Of a stretch of 64,000 bases of DNA, positions 55,106 through 63,419 are shown piece after piece (position 1 is the first letter of the stretch; each line of letters begins with the position of its first letter). Both the position numbers and the translations under genes were made by a program. The DNA is from ZC4RG30 sp963726085. Lineage in GTDB: Bacteria; Pseudomonadota; Gammaproteobacteria; Steroidobacterales; Steroidobacteraceae. The stretch is from positions 434,001 to 498,000 of the forward strand of contig CAVSAR010000001.1 of NCBI GenBank assembly GCA_963726085.1, given 5' to 3'. The notes below the pieces were generated by a model that saw nothing but the letters and a program-made list of their open reading frames with translations, made no database searches and was not told the DNA's origin.

Positions 55106-55297
55106 GATCCTGGTCGGCGCGATTGTGTTGGCGAAGGTCGAACGAGGCGTGATGTCGGAGTCCCAGCTTCGATCTTGGCTCGATGCATCCCTGAACCGTC
55201 CGGATGATCGCGGGTTGTTCGATCTCTCGCGCTAGGTTATCGCCTGATCGGCAAATGGTGTGGGCGTCGGGGCGGTCCTGCCTTAGAGTGGCGGCGC
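55106..55297. other. Intergenic gap
   Basis: A 192-base stretch between divergent genes holds no supported ORF. It must contain promoters for both the membrane-SRPBCC gene and the gene at 55298; I cannot point to a confident one. Confidence 0.35.
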
Positions 55298-56212
55298 ATG
55301 AGCAGGTGGACCGTCGTCTTTGCTGTTTCAAGCTTGGCATTCGCTTCTGCCACGGGATATCTGGCGCATAAGCTTAAAGTTGAGCGCGGGGCGGCGGCAG
55401 AAGCTGCAAGGCGAGTGTCAGTTGCCCCGGAGCCGCCAGTGCCTTCGACGTTGCCCGCTGGCCCTGCCTCACCGACACCTTCGACGGGGTCACGCACTGA
55501 AGTCCAGAATCCGCACTGGCCGCTGAGTAAGGCGGAGTTACTGCCAGCAAACGTGGCGAGGCTCGAGCGCCTTACGGACCCGCAGCAACGGGAAGAAGCC
55601 CGTGTGACCATGACGAAAGTCCTGCATGAAGGAATGTTCGGGATAGGGAAACATCTTGGGCTTTCCGCAGCGGAACTGGATCGACTGGTGGATCTTGTGG
55701 TGGAACAGAACATCAGGCGTCAGGTGGCGACCTTGCGGTGTGATGTGGATCCCAATTGCACGGCGGACCCCAAGACCTTGTTCGACGAGGAGGCAGCTCG
55801 AGCGGAGAGAGAGCAGCTATTGGGCAAGGCAAGGGCGGATCAATATCTGACTTATTCGGATTACGGGGTGGAGCGCGCTGAAGTGGAGCGATTCCAGGAC
55901 CGGCTGCCTGCCGGGCAGGAGCTGTCGGAGCAGCAGTTGGATCGTCTCATCTTCGCCATTGCAGAGGAAAAACGTCAGTTCGATGAGGCGGCCGTGGCGC
56001 GTGGTGAGCAGGTGGTCGTTTTCATGCAGATTAGAGCTGCGGTGGCTAAGGACACCAAGGGTCAGTTACCACGCCTGGTAGAGTCCGCGACCCAGTACAG
56101 CCAGCGCCTGCGCGATCGGGCGGCCTCAATCCTGACGCCGGCGCAACTGGTGGCATTCAATGAAATGCAGGACTTCGCCGTCACAAGCGCCAGCAAGAGT
56201 CGCGGGTATTAG
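55298..56212 (+). CDS. Single-pass membrane protein of unknown function
   Basis: This 304-residue protein has an N-terminal transmembrane anchor (TVVFAVSSLAFASATGYLAHKL), a Pro/Ser/Thr-rich linker to about residue 70, then a charged, mostly helical body (LTDPQQREEARVTMTKVLHEGMFGIGKHLGLSAAELDRLVDLVVEQNIRRQ). Two cysteines, CDVDPNC, lie near residue 150. I see no known catalytic motif. The regular helices with LGLS and LTPAQL turns suggest a periplasmic helical domain. It stands alone on the plus strand. Confidence 0.75.
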   Translation: MSRWTVVFAVSSLAFASATGYLAHKLKVERGAAAEAARRVSVAPEPPVPSTLPAGPASPTPSTGSRTEVQNPHWPLSKAELLPANVARLERLTDPQQREEARVTMTKVLHEGMFGIGKHLGLSAAELDRLVDLVVEQNIRRQVATLRCDVDPNCTADPKTLFDEEAARAEREQLLGKARADQYLTYSDYGVERAEVERFQDRLPAGQELSEQQLDRLIFAIAEEKRQFDEAAVARGEQVVVFMQIRAAVAKDTKGQLPRLVESATQYSQRLRDRAASILTPAQLVAFNEMQDFAVTSASKSRGY

Positions 56213-56320
56213 CGCGATATCGGCGGTGAGATCACCCCCGTTCGGATAGTTTTCCGCGTGTTCTTCCTCTCGACTCCGACGTAGAACTCCAATACGAGTT
56301 GGACTTGGTGTAGGCGTAGC

Positions 56321-56341
56321 AAAAAGGGGGCCGAAGCCCCC
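56321..56341 (-). terminator. Rho-independent terminator, minus strand
   Basis: On the minus strand GGGGGC and GCCCCC pair around a TTCG tetraloop and are followed by TTTTT. This is a textbook terminator. No solid gene lies directly upstream on that strand: only a 71-codon frame (56341-56556) ending DVISFAERRPI stops against it. The terminator may have belonged to a gene now lost. Confidence 0.8.
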
Positions 56342-56556
56342 TAAATCGGCCGCCGCTCGGCGAAGCTGATTACGTCGCCGCCGGCGACTCGACATGATCG
56401 CTCTCCGGTATTTTCTCGGGCGGGATTGCCCGATCCGGAGGCAGGCCATCGCAGCGCAGCCGTCAGGGCCGCGCGAAGCGCGCTCGCGAGCACGGGAGTC
56501 CCCGCGCGCAGGCCTTGACGGCGAGAACGATGGCGTAAAATTAAGAGATTCAGCAA
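56341..56556 (-). CDS. Doubtful small ORF, possible gene tail
   Basis: A 71-codon frame ends right at the terminator with GGDVISFAERRPI. The first 50 residues are Arg- and Ala-rich and look like chance. The tail may be the last codons of a deleted gene. No family is recognised. Confidence 0.2.
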   Translation of the reverse strand: MLNLLILRHRSRRQGLRAGTPVLASALRAALTAALRWPASGSGNPARENTGERSCRVAGGDVISFAERRPI

Positions 56557-56591
56557 GCCCGCCCTTCTTCTGGGTCTTTCAGGGATTTTGA

Positions 56592-56641
56592 TTGACCCCG
56601 GTTTTAAGGTCAGCTATATTTTACCACTCGGTTAATTAACC
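56592..56641 (+). promoter_or_regulatory. Sigma70 promoter and palindromic operator of arsR cassette
   Basis: TTGACC (56592-56597) and TATATT (56615-56620) are separated by exactly 17 bases and match consensus at five of six positions each. The perfect 12-base palindrome GGTTAATTAACC lies at 56630-56641, at or just after the expected start point and 16 bases before the arsR ATG. This is the place an autorepressing ArsR protein would bind. Confidence 0.7.
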
Positions 56642-56657
56642 ATTTAATGTACTACTA

Positions 56658-57011
56658 ATGAATACTGATTCGCTCAGCATCACCTTTGCCGCGCTCGCTG
56701 ATCCAACCCGTCGCGCCATTCTTGCGCGGCTTGCACAGGGAGGGACATCGGTCACCGAGCTTGCGAAGCCGTTCCCGATAAGCCCGTCAGCCGTAACAAA
56801 GCACCTTAAGGTGTTGCAGCACGCCAAACTAATCACGCAAGGTCGCCAAGCGCAATGGCGGCCCTGCCAACTAAATGCCGCGCCGTTGCACGAAGCCGCC
56901 GACTTTATCGGCCAATATCGCCAGCATTGGGAACAGAGCCTTGATCGCCTGGATGCGTATCTCAAAAACCTTCAATCCGTAGAGACGAAAAGTTCAGGAA
57001 AGAAAAAATAA
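56658..57011 (+). CDS. ArsR family transcriptional regulator
   Basis: The 117-residue winged-helix protein reads FAALADPTRRAILARLAQGGTSVTELAKPFPISPSAVTKHLKVLQHAKLITQGRQAQWRPCQLNAAPLHEAADFIGQYRQHWEQSLDRLDAYL. This is the metal-free ArsR subtype that pairs with AHSA1/SRPBCC proteins. There is no CxC metal site. Its gene, the SRPBCC gene and the RibD-like gene lie within a few bases of each other and share lower GC than the flanks, which points to transfer as a cassette. Confidence 0.93.
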   Translation: MNTDSLSITFAALADPTRRAILARLAQGGTSVTELAKPFPISPSAVTKHLKVLQHAKLITQGRQAQWRPCQLNAAPLHEAADFIGQYRQHWEQSLDRLDAYLKNLQSVETKSSGKKK

Positions 57012-57012
57012 A

Positions 57013-57483
57013 GTGGCGAACAGTGCAGATACCAAGGACCGAGAAATCATCATGTCTCGTCTGATAGACGCGCCACGCGATTTAGTATGGGAGGCGATGA
57101 CTAAACCTGAACATGTTGTGCATTGGTGGGGTCCGAATGGTTTCACTAACACGCTGCAGAAATTGGATTTTCGCGTGGGAGGTGAGTGGCATCATGTCAT
57201 GCACGGGCCGGATGGAAGGGACTATCCAAGCCGCAGCGTCTATACCGCGATCGAGAAACCTCACCGTATCGAGTTTTGCACCGGCGGCACGTACAAGGGC
57301 GACCCGAAGGCGAAGTTTGAGGCTATCTGGACGTTCGAGGCGGTGGATGCACAAACTAAAGTGACGATCCATCTGCTTTTTCCCAATGCGCAAGCACGCG
57401 ATATGGCTGTGGAAAAAATCGGTGCGATTGAAGGAGGCCACCAAACCCTGGCGCGCCTTGCCGGCTACGTAATCAAACTTTAG
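57013..57483 (+). CDS. SRPBCC/AHSA1 domain protein
   Basis: The 156-residue protein (GTG start one base after arsR) has the AHSA1 pattern REIIMSRLIDAPRDLVWEAMTKPEHVVHWWGPNGFTNTLQKLDFRVGGEWHHVMHGPDGRDYPSRSVYTAIEKPHRIEF. The last part DMAVEKIGAIEGGHQTLARLAGYV is the C-terminal helix lining the ligand cavity. ArsR-AHSA1 pairs are widespread; the ligand is unknown. Confidence 0.92.
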   Translation: MANSADTKDREIIMSRLIDAPRDLVWEAMTKPEHVVHWWGPNGFTNTLQKLDFRVGGEWHHVMHGPDGRDYPSRSVYTAIEKPHRIEFCTGGTYKGDPKAKFEAIWTFEAVDAQTKVTIHLLFPNAQARDMAVEKIGAIEGGHQTLARLAGYVIKL

Positions 57484-57497
57484 TCAATAGGAAAATT

Positions 57498-58079
57498 ATG
57501 AGAATGATCGTTTCATTTGTACATGTCTCACTGGATGGCTTTGTTGCTTCTACCGCGAAGGGCCCGGCCGGCCTAGGCTGGATAAGTAGAAGCGCCGATC
57601 TATTTGAATACGTGGAGAAACGGATCCAGCAGACGGACACCGCGTTATATGGGCGTACGACCTTCGAGATGATGGAATCGTACTGGCCAACCGCTGCCGA
57701 TCAGCCCGATGCCAGCCCGCATGATCACGAGCATTCACGCTGGTATAAATCCGCCCGCAAAGTGGTGCTGTCGAAAACTCTGTCGGAGAAAAATCACGTT
57801 AATACGAAAATCATCAGAAGCAATTTGAGCGATGAAATTAACAAGCTCAAGCACAGCTCGGGCAGCGAAATCTTGATGTTTGGTAGCCCCTCCGCCACTC
57901 ATGCGCTGATGGCGGAAAACCTCATCGACGGGTACTGGTTGTTTGTCAATCCGATATTGCTGGGCCAAGGTATTCCCTTGTTCAAAAACATCAATGACCA
58001 AACCGCACTTGCTTTGGTGAACACTAATATTTTTCCATCGGGCGTGGTGTGCCTGCAATACGACGTGAAACGAAGTTAA
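57498..58079 (+). CDS. Dihydrofolate reductase family protein (RibD C-terminal fold)
   Basis: The 193-residue protein has the RibD-C/DHFR-like pattern: RMIVSFVHVSLDGFVASTAKGPAGLGWI, TALYGRTTFEMMESYWPTAA, SARKVVLSKTLSE, GSEILMFGSPSATHALMAENLIDGYWLFVNPILLGQGIPLFKN. Such stand-alone proteins are probably NADPH-dependent reductases of unknown substrate, not true folate enzymes. It follows the SRPBCC gene by 14 bases and closes the cassette. Confidence 0.92.
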   Translation: MRMIVSFVHVSLDGFVASTAKGPAGLGWISRSADLFEYVEKRIQQTDTALYGRTTFEMMESYWPTAADQPDASPHDHEHSRWYKSARKVVLSKTLSEKNHVNTKIIRSNLSDEINKLKHSSGSEILMFGSPSATHALMAENLIDGYWLFVNPILLGQGIPLFKNINDQTALALVNTNIFPSGVVCLQYDVKRS

Positions 58080-58314
58080 TACTGCAAAGTTCTGATATTC
58101 GGCGGCGGTGCAATGGCTATTCCGTTGTCCGCTTGGGGGCAGTGATCTAGGTGACCCACTGACCGCAATTGGCCGATTCCGGGCACCGACGCCTAGGAGA
58201 ATAGCACTGCCGATCGCGTCAATTGAACCCCTGTCACCAATCGCTCCGTAAGACCGGATTCCCGTGGCGCAGTCCTCGCCTGTGCGAAATTCGCCGGCAA
58301 ATTGCACAAAATTG
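58080..58314. other. Non-coding stretch
   Basis: About 235 bases follow the RibD-like gene without a supported ORF, terminator or repeat. It separates the low-GC cassette from the relaxase region. Confidence 0.35.
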
Positions 58315-58638
58315 TCACCGTCCGTCTATTAAATCCTTTGTTCGCGATTGATACCGCGAAACCCTAGCGATTGATGTGTTTTGGCCGCGGCGGTGACACT
58401 GCAAAATCCACCTAACAGGTGGTCGAGGATCCGGATGTCTATCGGTCTGCACAGTATCGGCGTCGAAGGCGAGGATGTCCCCGGGCTGGTACTTGCGCGC
58501 CCGCCACAAGGCATCCAGTGTCGAGAAACGCACAGCGCGGCCACGCGAGACCCTTTGTGATTCCCTCTGAGTCGGTGGCGTCTGACTACCGCCCGTGGTC
58601 GAGGCCCAAAGATCTGTCGTCGACGTCTTCTCGTTCAT
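58315..58638 (-). CDS. Hypothetical protein overlapping relaxase end
   Basis: A 107-codon frame starts inside the end of the relaxase gene (MNEKTSTTDLWASTTGG) and contains RFSTLDALWRARKYQPGDILAFDADTVQTDRHPDP. The middle part reads like real protein, but the N-terminal ~20 residues lie in the overlap and are low complexity. It may be the remains of a mobilisation accessory gene. No family recognised. Confidence 0.3.
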   Translation of the reverse strand: MNEKTSTTDLWASTTGGSQTPPTQRESQRVSRGRAVRFSTLDALWRARKYQPGDILAFDADTVQTDRHPDPRPPVRWILQCHRRGQNTSIARVSRYQSRTKDLIDGR

Positions 58639-59632
58639 TGCTGCCCAACATGAACGCTTCTCGTCGCCGCAGCCACTGGTCTTGAGCTAGACGCCGAGCC
58701 TCATCAGCCATCACGTTGGTGTTGCTCCCGATTCGCTCACCTTCGGGTTCAACTGCCTGGCGCTGCGAAGGGGTCCGTGCTTCTTGAAGCGCCCTCTGCG
58801 TCTCGCGGATCGCTTGCTCCAGTCTCAGGCTTTCCCATGCCAGCCTACCTCTTTCGGCCGCGCGATCCACCCGCAGTATCGCCTCCTGCCGACGTTCAGA
58901 GACAATGCGCTCCAGCACGTAGCTATCGTTGCCGCTTCGCAGGCGTTCCGTGACTGCGAATCCCAAGTGCGTGGAAGGTGCCCGATCAATTCCTTGCGCG
59001 TGCAGGGTGCGATGATCGATGCGCGCCTCAATCCCCAGTGACTGCAAATGCGAATTTGCCACGTCCTGCCAGCACTTGCGGATGCCGGTAATCTCGAGCG
59101 ACGCGGACTGCAACCCCAGTTTCTGTCGATCCCCGTTGCGCCACTCGAGTTCCGTCTTCCTTCCAAAACCTGAGGGCGTGATCTCGCGTGTGGTCGCAAG
59201 AAGATGTGCGTGATGATTGCGCTGGTCGCCCTTCGCGGTAGGGGCATGGATCGCCACATCTATTGCGCAGTTGTAGCGATCGGCAAGCTCCTGGGAGAAT
59301 GCCCGGGTTAGCTGCAAACGCTGCGCAACGCTTAGTTCGAACGGCAAGGCAATCACAAACTCCGTGGCGACTCGCGCGTTTTTTCGCCTCTCGGCCGCCT
59401 CTGCCATGTTCCAGAGCTCCTGGCGGTCGCGAGCCCACTGGACATCATTCATCACAGCATTCGTGGGCAGCAGGATCTCGCTGTGTACGACGCCGGGCTT
59501 GCGGGAGAAGTCAAAGGTCAACCCCAGCTCCCGGTCGTGTACCCGTCCTGCAGACCGGTAGGCCGCTGCGGCGGTGGCTCGCTTGCCCTGCCCGCGACTA
59601 ACTGGTTTTACGGCCAAGTAGTAGATCGCCAT
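58586..59632 (-). CDS. MobA/MobL family relaxase
   Basis: The 348-residue protein matches the MOBQ relaxase N-terminal domain: MAIYYLAVKPVSRGQGKRATAAAAYRSAGRVHDRELG, with Tyr25 at the position of the catalytic tyrosine of RSF1010 MobA. The metal-binding histidines are in QRNHHAHLL near residue 140, and ELWNMAEAAERRKNARVATEFVIALPFEL is typical. Such enzymes nick oriT to start plasmid transfer. The tail of ~100 residues is a charged coiled coil. It stands without other transfer genes, so it is a relic of a mobilisable element. Confidence 0.92.
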   Translation of the reverse strand: MAIYYLAVKPVSRGQGKRATAAAAYRSAGRVHDRELGLTFDFSRKPGVVHSEILLPTNAVMNDVQWARDRQELWNMAEAAERRKNARVATEFVIALPFELSVAQRLQLTRAFSQELADRYNCAIDVAIHAPTAKGDQRNHHAHLLATTREITPSGFGRKTELEWRNGDRQKLGLQSASLEITGIRKCWQDVANSHLQSLGIEARIDHRTLHAQGIDRAPSTHLGFAVTERLRSGNDSYVLERIVSERRQEAILRVDRAAERGRLAWESLRLEQAIRETQRALQEARTPSQRQAVEPEGERIGSNTNVMADEARRLAQDQWLRRREAFMLGSNEREDVDDRSLGLDHGR

Positions 59633-60179
59633 GGCGGCTCACCGGTTGAGCGCAAAAGCGCCCTTGGACGCCAATCCCAACACTGCAGGCATACCGCTTG
59701 TGTGGCTGCGGGTCGAATTCCCAGGCGATCGTGGAGTACGTATGGGAGCAGATCGCATCTGTTTAGTGATTGCTTCGCCTGACTCTTGCACGCTTACCCC
59801 CGGCTCCGCTCAACCGCGTTCCACGGCGCAAATGCCTCGTTCCTGGGACAGAGCGTGCCTGGCTGAAACACATGTTGCGAGCCGAGTTTCCACGCGATTT
59901 GCTGAAAAACTTGGCTGGCTACTGCACGGAGACCATCGCCCGGTCGAGGCAATCATGGGCAATTAGGCCACCCAGCTTCAGACAGCCGACAGGCCGAGGG
60001 ACATCATGCTCTGGCGACCTCAGGACCAGTAGATCGCCGAACCGGTCCGATGCGGCAGCACCTCAGGCCGGCAACTCAGCAGCGCCCAGCGTGGCGGCCC
60101 GGGATTGAAAGCGCAGAACGGTCGGACCCTAAGTGCAATGGATTCGCCCCTGAGGCCAAGGCACTCAGATTCACTTCAC
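59633..60179. other. Region upstream of relaxase, possible oriT
   Basis: This 547-base stretch lacks a convincing gene. On the minus strand GTAAGCGTGC at 59798-59789 resembles the nic region of IncQ/MOBQ plasmids (TAAGTGCGC), with a weak GGTT/AGCC hairpin just before it. The candidate lies about 160 bases in front of the relaxase start, a usual place for oriT. The match is partial. Confidence 0.3.
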
Positions 60180-61217
60180 TCAGGGGGACGGATCCAGGAA
60201 TAACAGTTTGAGGCTGCCTCCCTTCACTTTCGGGCGCCCGCCCGCCGGTGCAGACGTATCTATCTCACCCATCGCCACATACAGACGCCCGGTGCCCGGG
60301 TCGATCGTCATGGTCCGGGCAGTCGCACCGGTCTTGATGTCGCCGATCGCCACATAGTGATCCGCGTCTATCTCGCGCAACATCGTGATTGTTCCATCCC
60401 TGCCATTGGAGCTGAAGATACGCTTGCGGACTGGATCAAAGGCGACTCCATCCGTGCCCAGGCCAATGGGCAGGTGGGCGATCTCGTGGCCATCATCTGC
60501 ACTCAAGACGACCAGTATGCTATTGACGCAGCTGACGAAGAGACGGCGCGTCGCGGTATCCATCGCGAGTCCATGGGGACTGCGACAGTCCGTCATCGGC
60601 CAATGGGCGTCCACCTTGTTGCTGCTGGTATCAATACGAACAATCTCTTCCTTCTGTTCGCCATTGACGTAGATCTTACCCTTGCCGTCGGCGACCAGAA
60701 ATTCGAGTTTGCCACCAGCATCGATGTTGCCAAGATTGCGATCGGTCTTCGGATCGATCACGGAAACATCATTTGATTCACCGTTGGAGACAAACACGTG
60801 GCCGCTCTTCGTATCCAGGGCGATCCCGTCGGCATCGGGCCTGCCCGGTATGGATCGCAGGAGTGCGAGGGTCTTAAGGTCGAAGGCACCGACTGTTCCG
60901 GCCTGTCCGTCGTCGGTATAGCCCTTGCCGTTCTCAGTGGAAACGGCAATGCCGTGCGTACCGCCCGGAAATCCGGTGACCTGTCCGATCACCTCGCCGC
61001 TGCGGCCATCGACCACTGTCAGTCGATCGCCGTGGGACACATAGACTCGATGGGACGGCGCATCGAACGTCAGGTAGTCCCAGCGATCTGGCGAACCCAG
61101 TACCGCGGTCCGGGTGAGCGTGTAAGCCGGAGTGTCGGGGCCAGCCGCGATGAGGGTGGTTGAAGCAAATACCGCCGCGCAGGCAAGTGCGCGGCCCCAC
61201 GAATTCGATGCGTCCAT
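60180..61217 (-). CDS. Exported YncE-like beta-propeller protein
   Basis: The 345-residue protein has a signal peptide to about residue 25 (ALACAAVFASTTLIAAG) and a seven-bladed propeller of the YncE/lactonase-like kind. Blades show the repeated pattern 'D......VYVS.G..LTVVDG..G..IG' (RVYVSHGDRLTVVDGRSGEVIGQV, HVFVSNGESNDVSVIDPKTDRNLGNI, RIFSSNGRDGTITMLREI). No catalytic motif is seen. It lies 150 bases downstream of the triple SnoaL gene on the same strand. Confidence 0.88.
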   Translation of the reverse strand: MDASNSWGRALACAAVFASTTLIAAGPDTPAYTLTRTAVLGSPDRWDYLTFDAPSHRVYVSHGDRLTVVDGRSGEVIGQVTGFPGGTHGIAVSTENGKGYTDDGQAGTVGAFDLKTLALLRSIPGRPDADGIALDTKSGHVFVSNGESNDVSVIDPKTDRNLGNIDAGGKLEFLVADGKGKIYVNGEQKEEIVRIDTSSNKVDAHWPMTDCRSPHGLAMDTATRRLFVSCVNSILVVLSADDGHEIAHLPIGLGTDGVAFDPVRKRIFSSNGRDGTITMLREIDADHYVAIGDIKTGATARTMTIDPGTGRLYVAMGEIDTSAPAGGRPKVKGGSLKLLFLDPSP

Positions 61218-61366
61218 GATGTGTCCCCCGGGGTGATCGGAAAAATCATACAGCCTGATCGGCGCGGGCTGAGTGGAGAATCTTTATTGATTCGCGATTG
61301 TTTTCAGGCGCGACGCGCGTCTAATGCGACGCTTGCGGCGCCACTGCAGCGTACGCTGGGCCCGGA

Positions 61367-63400
61367 TCACGGACCCGTTGGCGGCATCAGGTAGCCATGG
61401 CGCGTCATCTGTGACTCCGGTATCACCTCACAGGGCACGCAGTCGGGCATGTAGTTGTCCGGCACCCGACCGCTCACCGGATTGCGGTAGTTAAACCACA
61501 TGGGCAGTATGCCCGGCCATTCGATGGTGTCGCCGGTACCGCCACGAAAGTGCTCGGCGCGCTTGCCAAGCTTGTCCATGGCAATGTCGGGAGGATATTT
61601 CAGCGACAGCGCGCTGGGCGGAGCCTTGGGGCCGGCGGCCGCGTCTTTCACCGACGACCATCCCCCCTTCCACCCAGCGGAAGAGAAATACGGCTCGTCT
61701 ATCTCCAGGCTCCACAGCCGCCAGGTCCCGTTCTCAAAGACGGCCTGGTCATTGGGATACATGCCGGCAAAGAACATGGCGCCGTAGAAATCCCCCGCCT
61801 TGCCCGGCACCTTGCCGGTTCGCGGCTGGAACAGGCGCGCACGCAGGTTGGCGGAGCGCCCGTCTTCAGCCACGTTGATTACCAGCTGCGTGCGCCAGTG
61901 ATACGAAATGCCCGGGCGCGTCGCTGCCGACGCACCCCAGGTCGCGTTCACGGCGCCCATGATGCGTTCGCGTCCCATGTAGTAGCCGGTGAACGGCGAT
62001 TGCTTGTTGCCCTTGACGGCGAAAATCGCACCCATTTGGGGCCACTGGAAGTCATCGATGTAATACCCGTAGGACGCCGACACGTTTTCAGTGCCGTCAT
62101 AGGCCAACGATCGGGTGAGCCGGCGTCGCGCCTCCGTGAGCGCGGTGGCGCCAGTGCTCGAAGGTGCTGCGACAACCGCTGCTGTCAGCGGCCCTCTGGC
62201 CTGCACCTGCATGCCCGGCGTAGCGATTGGCTTGCCGGTGGCCGGATTGTCGCCGACAAAGGCGGGCACTGACTTGTACGCAAACCGGAACAGTCCGCCA
62301 CTACCCCAGCCCTTGAAGTAGTCGGCCTGCATGAGCGGATACAGCCGCAGCTCCTTGAGCTTCCACAGGCCGCCTTCCTTCACGAAGCGGTTGCGGAACA
62401 CGGTGACTTCCCAATGCGCGGTGCCCTTGTCCGCCTCGCCCACCATGCCCAGCTCGATGCCGCGGCTGATCGCCTCGTGACCTCCGGGCTGGATTTGCAC
62501 GACGGTGTCGAACAGTGGCCTGTCATTGAGTTGCCCATGCGCCAATCCGGCTGCCCCCATCCGTTCCATCGCCTGGCGGACGCCCTGGCGACCGTGGAAA
62601 ATCCCGACACCACTGATTTCCACCGCCGAGTCCTGTGCGAACAGTTCGACGACGTCATCCCACATCTTGCGGTCGACGTAGTAGCCATAACAGCTTTGCA
62701 GGTTGCGCACTGCATCCTCGTCGTTGAGGCGATCAATCTTCTGCACCAAGGTATCCAGCGATTGAACGCTCTCGGGAGCCGGGCCAGACGGTGGGGCGAT
62801 GGGCAATCCCGCCTCATCGGTGGTGAAGTGATATGGCACCAGCGGCAGGTCGGCGCCGCCGATGTTGCTCCACCCGGTGTCGTAGCTGCCGGCGTACTGG
62901 GGATAGTAATGGGATACGGCGATCCTCCAGGCATGTCCCTCGCGTACGTATTCGTTCTCGTAAATGCCGCCCTCGATGCTTGCGTTGCCCTTGCCATCTC
63001 CCAGCAACGCCAGGCTCATCCACCTGGCGCGGGCCGACAGTCCGTCCGCCGATAGATTGACCAGCGGCTCGTCGATCAGCTCGGTATTGAGGGCTCCGGG
63101 CACCAGGACGTGTTTTGCGCCGCCCCGGCGCGCCAGCCAGGCGGCAATGGCCGCGCGACCCGTGATCGCTTCGTCCCCGCGGATGAATTGCGAGTTGGTC
63201 GCGAACAGGTCGGCCATCTCGTCCCACAGGCCAAACTGCTGATACTGGGCATAGCTGCGCTGCAGGTCCTTGACCTGGCGAATTGCAATCACGCGATCAA
63301 CGTCCCGGGACAGGGAATTGATGTCGTCGGCGGCCTGGATAGGCGCGCAGGCAAGACCCAGGATGAGCAGTAACCCCCCGGCTTGAATTCGCACTGACAT
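61367..63400 (-). CDS. Exported protein with three SnoaL-like domains
   Basis: The 677-residue protein (ATG 63400) has a signal peptide of about 23 residues. It then has three NTF2/SnoaL-like domains at about 35-175, 225-375 and 440-580. Each opens with the same kind of helix and aromatic pattern: LQRSYAQYQQFGLWDEMADLFA, LQSCYGYYVDRKMWDDVVELFA and SASYGYYIDDFQWPQMGAIFA. The C-terminal ~90 residues carry CVPCE and end YLMPPTGP. SnoaL domains bind or turn over small hydrophobic molecules; three in one exported chain is unusual. An adjacent single SnoaL gene suggests the same pathway. Substrate unknown. Confidence 0.85.
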   Translation of the reverse strand: MSVRIQAGGLLLILGLACAPIQAADDINSLSRDVDRVIAIRQVKDLQRSYAQYQQFGLWDEMADLFATNSQFIRGDEAITGRAAIAAWLARRGGAKHVLVPGALNTELIDEPLVNLSADGLSARARWMSLALLGDGKGNASIEGGIYENEYVREGHAWRIAVSHYYPQYAGSYDTGWSNIGGADLPLVPYHFTTDEAGLPIAPPSGPAPESVQSLDTLVQKIDRLNDEDAVRNLQSCYGYYVDRKMWDDVVELFAQDSAVEISGVGIFHGRQGVRQAMERMGAAGLAHGQLNDRPLFDTVVQIQPGGHEAISRGIELGMVGEADKGTAHWEVTVFRNRFVKEGGLWKLKELRLYPLMQADYFKGWGSGGLFRFAYKSVPAFVGDNPATGKPIATPGMQVQARGPLTAAVVAAPSSTGATALTEARRRLTRSLAYDGTENVSASYGYYIDDFQWPQMGAIFAVKGNKQSPFTGYYMGRERIMGAVNATWGASAATRPGISYHWRTQLVINVAEDGRSANLRARLFQPRTGKVPGKAGDFYGAMFFAGMYPNDQAVFENGTWRLWSLEIDEPYFSSAGWKGGWSSVKDAAAGPKAPPSALSLKYPPDIAMDKLGKRAEHFRGGTGDTIEWPGILPMWFNYRNPVSGRVPDNYMPDCVPCEVIPESQMTRHGYLMPPTGP

Positions 63401-63419
63401 GCCTGCCCCCATTCGGCCC

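Larger units (their letters stand above)
56213..56657. other. Non-coding stretch between accessory genes
   Basis: This 445-base stretch holds a strong minus-strand terminator (56321-56341), a doubtful 71-codon ORF and the promoter/operator region of the arsR cassette at its right end. Base composition falls from GC-rich to AT-rich near 56590, where the cassette begins. Confidence 0.5.

Noticed and set aside
59770..60108. Plus-strand frames of about 110 codons upstream of the relaxase
   Set aside because: No motif, odd Arg/Ser-rich composition and no ribosome site; likely chance.
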